From Sphingopyxis sp. BE259 (lineage in GTDB: Bacteria; Pseudomonadota; Alphaproteobacteria; Sphingomonadales; Sphingomonadaceae), in assembly GCF_031457495.1 (NCBI RefSeq), contig NZ_JAVDWM010000001.1:1600001-1664000 (forward strand): DNA of 64,000 bases. The letters run 5' to 3'. Below the pieces are notes generated by a model. It worked only from the letters and a program-made list of their open reading frames with translations. It did not search any database and was not told the DNA's origin. The position numbers and the translations under genes were made by a program. Below are positions 37,599 to 45,024 of the stretch, piece after piece; position 1 is the first letter of the stretch, and the number at the start of each line of letters is the position of its first letter.

Positions 37599-39386
37599 AT
37601 GACCCGGTCGCTATCCCCCCGCGTCGAGGCAATATTCTGGTTCCTGCTGACTGCGGCGGGATATTTCCTGCTGGCCAGCCTGTCGCTGCACGCGACCAAG
37701 GGCGCCGACAATATCGCCGCCATCTGGCCGCCAAGCGGCTATCTCTTGGCGCTGCTGTTGTTGATGCCCGCGCACGCGCGCTTTGCGGCCTTTGCCGGCA
37801 TGGCGGCGGCAAGTATCGGCGCAAATGTCTCCGAGGGGATCGACGCTGCGACCGCCGCCGCTTTTACCACCGCAAATGCCGCCGAGGCGGCCATCGCGCT
37901 GTGGCTGGTGCGACGCCGCGAGCCCGGCGAGATGTCGTTCATGGCGCCGCGCGCAGTCGGCAATTTCTGCATCGCGGCGCTGATGGCGAGCGCCGCGAGC
38001 GCGGGGATCGCCGCGATATTGACCGGCAACGGCTTCGATTTCTTTCTGTCGTGGATGACGACGGTGGCGCTGGGGATGCTGATCGTCACCCCGCCGATCG
38101 TGATGCTGGCGCGCATGGTGCAATCAAATGCGCTGAACAATGTGCCGACGGCGATGAAGGCCGAAGCGATCGCGATCCTGACCGTCGCCGCATTCGTCAC
38201 CGGCGCCTGTTTTTCGCAGGAGTATTTTCCGGCGACCTTTGTGCCGTGCGTCGCGGTGATCGTCGCATCCTATCGGCTGGGGCCGTTCGGGGCCGCGGCG
38301 GGGATGCTGATCGTCGCGATCGTCGCATCGCTGCTGACCGGGCAGGGCCACGGACCGATTGCAGCGATGGACGCCGCGCAAAAGGTCGAGGTGCTGTTCC
38401 TGCAATTCTATCTGGTGACGATGCTGTTCGTCGCGCTGCCGTTGGCGGCGCTGATCGTCGTCCAGCGGCGGCTGGCCAAGCGGCTGGAACAGAGCAACCG
38501 CTGGCTGCTCCAGGCCGAGGCGGCGGCGCTGGTCGGGCATTGGCGCGTCGACCTGGTGCGCTGGACGATCCAGTGGTCGGACCAGACCTATCGCGTCCAC
38601 GGACTGGAGCCGGGGATTCCGGTCGATGTCGATTACAGCGTCGCGCAATATCTGCCCGACGACCGGGTGGCGGTGCAAAAGACACTGGCCGAGGCAGTCA
38701 AATCGGGCGCGCCGTTCGTGTTTCAGGGCCGGATCTTGCGCGCCGACGGCGAGGTCCGGCATGTCAAATCGCACGGATCGATCGAACGGAGTCGCAGTGG
38801 CAAGGCAATCGGAATTTTCGGGACAGTGCAGGACGTCACCGAGACGGTCGAAAATGCCCGCGTCCTCGAGGCAGCGCGCAGCGCGGCCGAGCGCGTTGCC
38901 AACACCGATATGCTCACCGGCCTGCCGAACCGCCGCCATACGCTTGCATTCCTCGACCAGGCGTTGCGGCGGGCGATGCAGGATAGCGCGCCGCTGGCGG
39001 TCGCGATTTTCGACATCGACCATTTCAAGCAGATCAACGACCAGCATGGCCATGCGACCGGCGACGAGGTGATCCGCAGGGTCGGACAACGGGCCAAGGC
39101 GTCGCTGCGCGATGACGACATGGTCGGCCGTTTTGGCGGCGAGGAATTTGTCTGCATCTTGCAGGGCCGCAGCGCGCTGTCCGCCGAACTGGTCGCTGAA
39201 CGGGTCCGTAAGGCGGTTCAGGCCGATACGGACGGCGCCTCGGCAGGCTTGCCGGGGGTCACGGTCAGCATCGGACTGGCCATTTACGCGGGCGAGACCA
39301 GCGTCGAAGACTTGCTCCAGCGCGCCGACAAGGCGCTCTACACCGCGAAGCGCGAAGGGCGGAACCGGCTGCGGATGGCGGCCTAG
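37599..39386 (+). CDS. Diguanylate cyclase with MASE1 and PAS domains
   Basis: 595 residues. The N-terminal MASE1 sensor has about eight membrane helices (1-290, including the GADNIAAIWPPSGYLLALLLL signature). A PAS domain spans about 305-420, and a GGDEF domain spans about 430-593. The active site is GGEEF (513-517), and an inhibitory I-site RDDD (504-507) sits exactly five residues ahead, so product feedback inhibition is expected. It makes cyclic di-GMP from two GTP in response to an unknown membrane or cytosolic signal. It stands alone. Confidence 0.92.
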   Translation: MTRSLSPRVEAIFWFLLTAAGYFLLASLSLHATKGADNIAAIWPPSGYLLALLLLMPAHARFAAFAGMAAASIGANVSEGIDAATAAAFTTANAAEAAIALWLVRRREPGEMSFMAPRAVGNFCIAALMASAASAGIAAILTGNGFDFFLSWMTTVALGMLIVTPPIVMLARMVQSNALNNVPTAMKAEAIAILTVAAFVTGACFSQEYFPATFVPCVAVIVASYRLGPFGAAAGMLIVAIVASLLTGQGHGPIAAMDAAQKVEVLFLQFYLVTMLFVALPLAALIVVQRRLAKRLEQSNRWLLQAEAAALVGHWRVDLVRWTIQWSDQTYRVHGLEPGIPVDVDYSVAQYLPDDRVAVQKTLAEAVKSGAPFVFQGRILRADGEVRHVKSHGSIERSRSGKAIGIFGTVQDVTETVENARVLEAARSAAERVANTDMLTGLPNRRHTLAFLDQALRRAMQDSAPLAVAIFDIDHFKQINDQHGHATGDEVIRRVGQRAKASLRDDDMVGRFGGEEFVCILQGRSALSAELVAERVRKAVQADTDGASAGLPGVTVSIGLAIYAGETSVEDLLQRADKALYTAKREGRNRLRMAA

Positions 39387-39465
39387 CGCGATGGAGGAAT
39401 CTGGCCGATCGCCGAGGGCTCGCCTTAGGGCATTGGTCCTGGTGGCGAACGGGGTCGCCACGCGT

Positions 39466-40197
39466 TCAGCACGATGACGGTCTCAAATTGACCCCTTGCG
39501 CATCCGCCGCGCGTTTCGCGGCGATATAACCACTGGCGACCAGCACGGCGGAGAGCCATCCCACGAGCAGCGAGTCGGCGATCAGAATCGGCCACTTGCT
39601 CCACTCCGGGCCGAAAATCGCGCCAGCAGCGAACAGATAATGCGGGATCATCAGCGGCATCATCGCCGCCAGGAACAGCGCGATGGTGAACGGCAGGTGG
39701 CGCATCATCAGCCGGGCCGATGCCAGCGGCCCGATCGCCGCATTGCCCAACGGAGCGGCTGCGCCCCAAGCGGCGATGAGCGCCCCCAATATCTGCCCGC
39801 CGATAAAATTGCCGAGCAACCACCAGCCCGACGACGGCAACAGGAACAGTTGGAGCACGGCAAGCAGGATCTGGAACGCGGCGAAGGCGGCGAACAGGCG
39901 AACCGCCGGGCGGTCGAGCCGTGCCGCTGCCCCGGGGTCGCGCCCGAAGGCGATGAAGCGGGTAATCCAGTAGATCGGCAGGATGAGCGCGACGACCTTT
40001 GCAAGGCCGAACCCCAGACGCAGCGGGTGGCTTTCGACTTCTTTGGCCATCGCGAGGCTGTCATACATGCCGAGGTGCATTTCGACGCCGTGCTGGACCA
40101 GCTCGACAACGACGGGGATGAGCGCCAGCAGCGGACAGGCGAGCAGGAACAAGCCACTTTCGCGATACGTGCTTTTTAGGGCGGTCCAGAAGCTCAT
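39466..40197 (-). CDS. Polytopic membrane protein of unknown function
   Basis: 243 residues with about five to six hydrophobic segments and an amphipathic N-terminus MSFWTALKSTYRESGLFLLA. The protein looks like small sphingomonad membrane proteins of unknown role. Its ATG overlaps the stop of the XRE regulator by 4 bases, so it is the third member of a coupled triad (DUF2975 protein, XRE regulator, this protein). No active-site motif seen. Confidence 0.7.
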   Translation of the reverse strand: MSFWTALKSTYRESGLFLLACPLLALIPVVVELVQHGVEMHLGMYDSLAMAKEVESHPLRLGFGLAKVVALILPIYWITRFIAFGRDPGAAARLDRPAVRLFAAFAAFQILLAVLQLFLLPSSGWWLLGNFIGGQILGALIAAWGAAAPLGNAAIGPLASARLMMRHLPFTIALFLAAMMPLMIPHYLFAAGAIFGPEWSKWPILIADSLLVGWLSAVLVASGYIAAKRAADAQGVNLRPSSC

Positions 40198-40409
40198 GCA
40201 TCATCTCCATCGTCGAAAATAATCAATTCGCCGGGCTGGCATTCGAGGATGCGGCAGATCGCATCGAGCGTCGAAAAGCGGATCGCCTTGGCCTTGCCGG
40301 TTTTGAGGATCGACAGATTGGCGACGGTGATGTCGACACGTTCGCTCAGTTCGGTCAGCGTCATGCGCCGCCGCCACAGCATGTCGTCGAGCTGGATCCG
40401 GATCGCCAT
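40194..40409 (-). CDS. XRE/Cro-like helix-turn-helix regulator
   Basis: 71 residues, one helix-turn-helix domain of the YozG/HTH_26 type (MTLTELSERVDITVANLSILKTGKAKAIRFSTLDAICRILECQPGELI). Such single-domain regulators are commonly paired with DUF2975 membrane proteins, as here. Start and stop codons interlock with both neighbours, so the three proteins are co-translated. It may bind the dyad at 40944-40956. Confidence 0.93.
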   Translation of the reverse strand: MAIRIQLDDMLWRRRMTLTELSERVDITVANLSILKTGKAKAIRFSTLDAICRILECQPGELIIFDDGDDA

Positions 40410-40912
40410 CAGATCGTCTGCTCGATTTCTTCGCGCATCGCCGCACCCTGTTCAAAGATGCGGGCGAGGATGAACAACATCAGCACCGCCAGCCACGCGG
40501 TCAGGCTGGGCTGCCATCCGAAATGCTCGCCGCTCGCTACGACCAACTGATAGGATATCCAGCCATAGCCGACGTCGATCACCTGCGTCGCGAGCAGGCA
40601 CCAGCCGATCACGCGGAGTCGCCGCGCATTGACCGGCGTGAAGACCGCAGCGCTGTCGACGCTGTCGATCATCGCGACAAGGCGCGTGAAAATGGCGTGC
40701 GCGGCAAAGGCGATCGGCACGCAGAGCAGCAGGACGAGGCGGAACAGGTCGATCACATGATCGGCGTCCATGCGCGGGGTTACCTTGGTCAGCGCATCGG
40801 CAAGCAGGTCTGGCCTGAGCGTGATAGCAACGAGCACGACCATGAAGACCGCGGCGAAGAACCAGTTCAGCACATTCAACCCAACCAACAATCGTCTGCT
40901 CCATCGCAGCAT
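40409..40912 (-). CDS. DUF2975 family membrane protein
   Basis: 167 residues, four hydrophobic segments, with MDADHVIDLFRLVLLLCVPIAFAAHAIFTRLVAMIDSVDS and PVNARRLRVIGWCLLATQ typical of DUF2975. The function is unknown; the family nearly always sits next to a small XRE regulator, suggesting a membrane-linked signalling unit. GGGAG lies ahead of the ATG at 40912. It is the first gene of a minus-strand triad. Confidence 0.87.
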   Translation of the reverse strand: MLRWSRRLLVGLNVLNWFFAAVFMVVLVAITLRPDLLADALTKVTPRMDADHVIDLFRLVLLLCVPIAFAAHAIFTRLVAMIDSVDSAAVFTPVNARRLRVIGWCLLATQVIDVGYGWISYQLVVASGEHFGWQPSLTAWLAVLMLFILARIFEQGAAMREEIEQTI

Positions 40913-40943
40913 TGCAAATCTCCCGATAATCGATACTTGTCAT

Positions 40944-40956
40944 ATTGATAATCAAT
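40944..40956. promoter_or_regulatory. Candidate operator of the DUF2975/XRE triad
   Basis: ATTGATAATCAAT is a 6-base inverted repeat around one base, inside an unusually AT-rich gap, 32 bases before the DUF2975 start. Position fits autoregulation by the XRE protein. Confidence 0.5.
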
Positions 40957-41120
40957 AAATTACATATTGCAATACGGTAATTTGGTTGCCGAATGTGCGC
41001 CGTTCGCGCCGCGGTCGTCGCATGCCCTGCCCATCGCGAAGGAGAGAGATCATCGGGCTTTGGCGGCGGCTGCATTGATGATAGATTTGGCGCTGACATC
41101 CGATCGGGTCGAGGCGCGCT

Positions 41121-41789
41121 ATGAAACAGGACGAAGCGATATTGGCGCGGCGGCGGTTGCTCGCCGGTGCGTTTGGGATGCTGGCGTTGACGCAAGCACC
41201 ATGGGCGCTGGCGAAATTGCCGGGCAGCGGCGTCAAGGGATTGATCGGCGGTGCATCGGATGGCGCGCTCGACAAATTGGCGCAGCCGGGCGCCTTTTAC
41301 CGCGACGTCGCGGTGCGGATCTTGTTGCCGGGCGCGGGCGGCAAGCTGGCATCGAAGCTGTTCGGGGTCGGCGACAAGCTCGGGCTGACCAGCAATCTGA
41401 CCAAAAGTCTGAACGATGCCGGGGGGCAGGCGGCGGGAGAGGCGAAGCCGATTTTTCGCGCCGCGATCGACAATCTGCGCTGGTCCGATGCGCCAGCATT
41501 GGTCGGCAAAAAAGACGGCGCGACGCGCTACCTGCAAAGTAGTGCGGGCGACACGCTGTTCGGCAAGGTATCGCCGCTGATCGGATCGGCGCTTCAGGAT
41601 GTCGGCGCCTATCGCCAGCTCGACCAGCTGGCTAAGGGCAATTCGCTGATGGCATCGGCGGGGCTGACGCGCGACGGGCTGACCAAATCGGTGACCGAAC
41701 AGGCGCTGAAGGGGATATTCCATTATATGGCGGGCGAGGAAGCGGCGTTGCGGCGGAATCCGGCGGGGTTGCTGAAGGGGATTTTTTGA
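41121..41789 (+). CDS. DUF4197 family exported protein
   Basis: 222 residues. An RRRLLAGAFGMLALTQAPWALA signal resembles a Tat signal peptide. The mature part has LPGSGVKGLIGGASDGALDKLAQPGAFYRDVAVRILLP and the C-terminal TEQALKGIFHYMAGEEAALRRNPAG, which define DUF4197. The function is unknown; it is a common exported protein of proteobacteria. The gene stands alone upstream of the RNase P RNA. Confidence 0.88.
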   Translation: MKQDEAILARRRLLAGAFGMLALTQAPWALAKLPGSGVKGLIGGASDGALDKLAQPGAFYRDVAVRILLPGAGGKLASKLFGVGDKLGLTSNLTKSLNDAGGQAAGEAKPIFRAAIDNLRWSDAPALVGKKDGATRYLQSSAGDTLFGKVSPLIGSALQDVGAYRQLDQLAKGNSLMASAGLTRDGLTKSVTEQALKGIFHYMAGEEAALRRNPAGLLKGIF

Positions 41790-41821
41790 GCTGCGAGTGA
41801 CCGCTAACGACCAGAAGTAAC

Positions 41822-41908
41822 CGTCGCCCCCGCGAAGGGGGCCGCTGTCGTTTTACGCAGCGGCACAGGAATAGGCCGATGGCGGCCCCCGCCTTCGCGG
41901 GGGCGACG
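41822..41908. repeat. Dispersed palindromic repeat, family C, copy 2
   Basis: CGCCCCCGCGAAGGGGGC, the linker GTCGTTTTACGCAGCG, then GGCCCCCGCCTTCGCGGGGGC. It matches 29347-29433. Just before it, 41797-41820 (GAGTGACCGCTAACGACCAG and on) resembles the inverse of the right end of family B. Confidence 0.85.
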
Positions 41909-41982
41909 ATTATTGCCGATTTCCGCTCCCCACCCCAATTACGCCCTCCACACAATCGCTCGTATTGTGCTTCCGTTCGCGC

Positions 41983-41988
41983 TATACT
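41983..41988 (+). promoter_or_regulatory. Probable -10 element of rnpB
   Basis: TATACT lies 8 bases before the predicted 5' end of the RNase P RNA. No clear -35 consensus was found 17 bases upstream. Confidence 0.5.
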
Positions 41989-41995
41989 CCCGCCC

Positions 41996-42387
41996 GCCAG
42001 AGGGTCGGGCGATCGCCGCCGGTGGGGTATCCTGCCGGGGGAGGAAAGTCCGGGCTCCACGGAAATCACGGTGCCGGATAACGTCCGGCGGGCCGGTCTT
42101 CGGACCGGTTCAGGGAAAGTGCCACAGAGAGCAAACCGCCAGGGCTTTGGCCCGGCGAAAGGTGAAAGGGTGCGGTAAGAGCGCACCGCGCGGCTGGTAA
42201 CAGGCGCGGCACGGCAAACCCCACCGGGAGCAAGGTCGAATAGGGACGGTACGGATTACTCCAGGGCTGATTCCGGCCCAGCCGTCCGGGTTGACTGCTT
42301 GAGCGTATGGGTAACCGTTCGCCTAGAGGAATGATCGCCCATCCCCGGCAACGGGGTGGACAGAACCCGGCTTACAGACCCTCTGGC
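41996..42387 (+). ncRNA. rnpB: RNase P RNA (bacterial class A)
   Basis: The terminal P1 helix is formed by GCCAGAGGGTC (41996) and GACCCTCTGGC (ending 42387). Conserved core segments are GAGGAAAGTCCGGGCTCC, CAGGGAAAGTGCCACAGAGA, GGTGAAAGGGTGCGGTAAGA, and AAACCCCACCGGGAGCAAG followed by ...AGAACCCGGCTTACAG. This ribozyme matures tRNA 5' ends. Length about 392 bases is normal for alphaproteobacteria. Confidence 0.97.
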
Positions 42388-42466
42388 AACTCTCTCCCCG
42401 GCGCCGCGCGGAACCGCCCGTGCCGGGGCCGCGTTACAAGCGGACGATTTGGAAGGGAAATGCACC

Positions 42467-42622
42467 ATGAAAGTCGTCGATGACCATGTCGAAGTGACCG
42501 AGACCGAGGCGAGCGGCGGCGTCAAGGGTCACAATGTCCGCTATGTTCTTGCCTTCTCGCTGATCGCGGTGGTGATTGTGATGTCTGCGATCTGGATCGT
42601 TCCGGCGTTGATGCAGCCCTGA
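42467..42622 (+). CDS. 51-residue single-pass membrane protein
   Basis: A small protein starting at the ATG at 42467, with GGAAGGGA upstream. Residues 1-22 are hydrophilic and acidic (MKVVDDHVEVTETEASGG), followed by one membrane helix at about 26-46 (VLAFSLIAVVIVMSAIWIV). I recognise no named family. It lies 80 bases after rnpB and may share its transcription or have its own promoter. The good ribosome site and the clean topology support it being real. Confidence 0.7.
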   Translation: MKVVDDHVEVTETEASGGVKGHNVRYVLAFSLIAVVIVMSAIWIVPALMQP

Positions 42623-42777
42623 ACCAGCGGTGAGTTTCCGCTTTTCTACACCGGGCCGTTGACCTACGATCTTCATGATGGGTCGGAGAATGGGGAATAG
42701 CGCGATTTCAGAGTGAAGTTGCGCAGAATTCCGCCATTTCTTGAGCGGGCGCCAACGGCCGCCAAACGGGGGTAGGG

Positions 42778-44493
42778 ATGACCAAGCGAGCGCGTATCGG
42801 CGCATTTTGTGCGACGGTCTTGGTTGCGCTTGTGGCGGCGCCGAATATCGCCGCGCAGCCGTCTCTCGCTTGCGGCGAGGCACCGCTCCGCGGCGAACGG
42901 GTTGCGCTGCTGATCGGCAACAGCGCCTATAATGACTGGGAATGGCCGTCGCTGAAAAACGCGGTCAATGACATCGATTATGTCTGCGCTGCCTTTGCCA
43001 AGGCGGGGATCGCGCCGCGGATCGTCCGCAACGCCGACATGCCGACGCTCGATGCCGAACTGACGCGCTTTGCCGCGGAAGCACGGGGCGCGAAATCGGT
43101 GATCGTCTATTATGCCGGACACGGGTTTGAATATGGCGGCCGCAACTGGCTGGTGCCGATGGAGGCGCCGCCCGCGACGCGCCGCGCCGACATTGAAAAA
43201 CGCTATCTGTCGATAGAGCAAGCGGTCAAGCGCGTGGTCCCGCCGGGCGCTTTCACATTATTGTTCGTCGATGCCTGCCGCACCGCAGAGCCTGTGGTGC
43301 GGATCGAAGATGTCAATGTTGCCGCGGGCGATGCTCCGTCGGCGCCGCTCGGGCTGCTCGACATCGGGCAGGGGGCGGTGTTTTACTCGACCGCGAAAGG
43401 ACGACCCGCGCTCGATTTCGCGCCGGTGGGGTCGCCGGTCAGTCCCTTTGCCGCCGCGGTGGTCAAGGAATTGGGCATCCCGGGGCTGGAAATATCGGAT
43501 TATTTCAAGGTCGTGTCGCGCGAAGTTTACAAGCGAACGCACGGCATGGAGATGGGACCGCAGCAGCCGTTTCATTATGGCAGCTGGTTCGACGATTATT
43601 ATCTGGTCGCGCCGCCCGAGATCGCTTCGGCATCGGTCGCTCCCGCACCGGCCTTTGCCGCTGCCGTAGCCCCTGCCGCGACCGCCGCGCGCGGTGCGGC
43701 AAAGCCTGTCGTCGATCCGCTCGCCGATATTTCGCTCGACCGGCTGGCGATCGAGGACGAGCCGGTGCTGATCGCCGACGTTCTTTCGCGTCACTCCGCC
43801 AGCGAACTGATCGCGCTCGCCGATGGCGGGCATCCGCTGGCGCAGCAGCTGGCGGGATATATGTTTTCGCTCGGCGTCGGGCTCAAGCGCGATCTGTCGC
43901 GGGCGCGGGGGTATCTCGAGGCATCGGCGGCGCAGGGATTCCCGTCGGGCCAGCAGGAGCTGGCGTATTTGCTGCTCGAAAATGATCCATCACCTGCGGA
44001 CGTCCAGCGTGCCTATGATCTGTATGTTGCGGCATCGGACGCGGGCTTTTCCAAAGCGAAGACACATCTCGCCTACCGGCTGGCGGCTGGCACGTTTGGC
44101 GTCCCCGACCTGGCCCGCTCGCAGGCGCTCTATGCCGAGGCGGCAGAGAAGGGGCATCCGGCGGCGATCTTTGCGCTGACCTATTTCGCCGATACTCGCG
44201 CCGCCAACCTCGCGCGGTTGCGAACGATAGCTGCCACGGGCAATCCTGAGGGCAATCACTGGCTGTGCGAAGCGCATTTTGCCGCGAGGACGTTGCCCGG
44301 CGCGATCGAGGATTGCGGAGTCGCGGCGCGCGCGGGGTTTGCGGGGTCGCGGGCGATTTTGGCCGATGCCTATGCCAAAGGGGTGGGGGTGAGCACCGAT
44401 GCCAAGGAGGCGGCGCATTGGGCGAAGCTGGCGCGCGACCTGCCCGAATTGCGCAAGGACCAGCGCGAGCTGATTGCGGGGATCGGGGAGTAG
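42778..44493 (+). CDS. Secreted caspase-family (C14) protein with Sel1 repeats
   Basis: 571 residues. The signal peptide ends at IAA-QP (about 28). A caspase-like domain spans about 40-260, with RVALLIGNSAYNDWEWPSLKNAVND, the catalytic His in YYAGHGFEYGG (115) and Cys in LLFVDACRTAEP (167). After an Ala/Pro linker come tandem Sel1-like helical repeats (about 330-560; for example AQQLAGYMFSLGVGLKRDLSRARGYLEASAAQG). The layout is a periplasmic peptidase coupled to a protein-binding solenoid. Orthocaspases usually cleave after Arg or Lys. The role is unknown. It stands alone. Confidence 0.87.
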   Translation: MTKRARIGAFCATVLVALVAAPNIAAQPSLACGEAPLRGERVALLIGNSAYNDWEWPSLKNAVNDIDYVCAAFAKAGIAPRIVRNADMPTLDAELTRFAAEARGAKSVIVYYAGHGFEYGGRNWLVPMEAPPATRRADIEKRYLSIEQAVKRVVPPGAFTLLFVDACRTAEPVVRIEDVNVAAGDAPSAPLGLLDIGQGAVFYSTAKGRPALDFAPVGSPVSPFAAAVVKELGIPGLEISDYFKVVSREVYKRTHGMEMGPQQPFHYGSWFDDYYLVAPPEIASASVAPAPAFAAAVAPAATAARGAAKPVVDPLADISLDRLAIEDEPVLIADVLSRHSASELIALADGGHPLAQQLAGYMFSLGVGLKRDLSRARGYLEASAAQGFPSGQQELAYLLLENDPSPADVQRAYDLYVAASDAGFSKAKTHLAYRLAAGTFGVPDLARSQALYAEAAEKGHPAAIFALTYFADTRAANLARLRTIAATGNPEGNHWLCEAHFAARTLPGAIEDCGVAARAGFAGSRAILADAYAKGVGVSTDAKEAAHWAKLARDLPELRKDQRELIAGIGE

Positions 44494-44500
44494 CTCAGTT

Positions 44501-44528
44501 CGTCATCCCGGCGAAGGCCGGGATGACG
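44501..44528. repeat. Dispersed palindrome, family D, copy 1 (terminator-like)
   Basis: CGTCATCCCGGC-GAAG-GCCGGGATGACG, a perfect 12-base stem between the convergent caspase and greB genes. Related hairpins are at 54131-54205 and 55734-55759. Confidence 0.85.
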
Positions 44529-44532
44529 ATAA

Positions 44533-45018
44533 TCAGGTCGGATAGCGGATCGCCATCACTTCCCACTCCTTCGGCCCCGCCGGCAGCTGGACGACCCGCA
44601 AATCACCGACCGCGGCACCGCGCAGCGCCCGGGCCAGAGGACTGTTCCAGCCGATCCGGCCGTCGCCCGCCTCGGCTTCATCGTCGCCGACCAGGGTGAC
44701 GGTGCGCCGCGCGTCATCATCGTCGGCCAGCTCGATGGTGGCGCCGAACCAGATGCGGCTCCTGTCGGGCTGCTCGGCGGGATCGACGACACGCGCCGCC
44801 TTCATCCGCCGCGCCAGAAACGACAGCCGCCGGTCGATTTCGCGCAGTCGCTTGCGGCCATAGATATAGTCGCCATTCTCGCTGCGGTCGCCATTGCCGG
44901 CGGCCCAGCTGATCACCTCGACCAGCTTTGGCCGCTCGTCGCCGAGCAGCGCGTCATATTCGGCGCGCAACGCGGCAAAGCCGGTCGGCGAGATGATGTT
45001 CGTCTTGTCCCCCGCCAC
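44533..45018 (-). CDS. greB: Transcription elongation factor GreB
   Basis: 161 residues from a GTG at 45018. The GreA/GreB coiled coil holds NGDRSENGDYIYGRKRLREIDRRLSFL, which is the GreB form of the signature, and the C-terminal FKBP-like domain ends PAGPKEWEVMAIRYPT. It stimulates RNA cleavage by backtracked polymerase. It begins six bases after the lytic transglycosylase stop on the same strand, so the two are probably co-transcribed. Confidence 0.95.
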   Translation of the reverse strand: MAGDKTNIISPTGFAALRAEYDALLGDERPKLVEVISWAAGNGDRSENGDYIYGRKRLREIDRRLSFLARRMKAARVVDPAEQPDRSRIWFGATIELADDDDARRTVTLVGDDEAEAGDGRIGWNSPLARALRGAAVGDLRVVQLPAGPKEWEVMAIRYPT

Positions 45019-45024
45019 GCAGCC

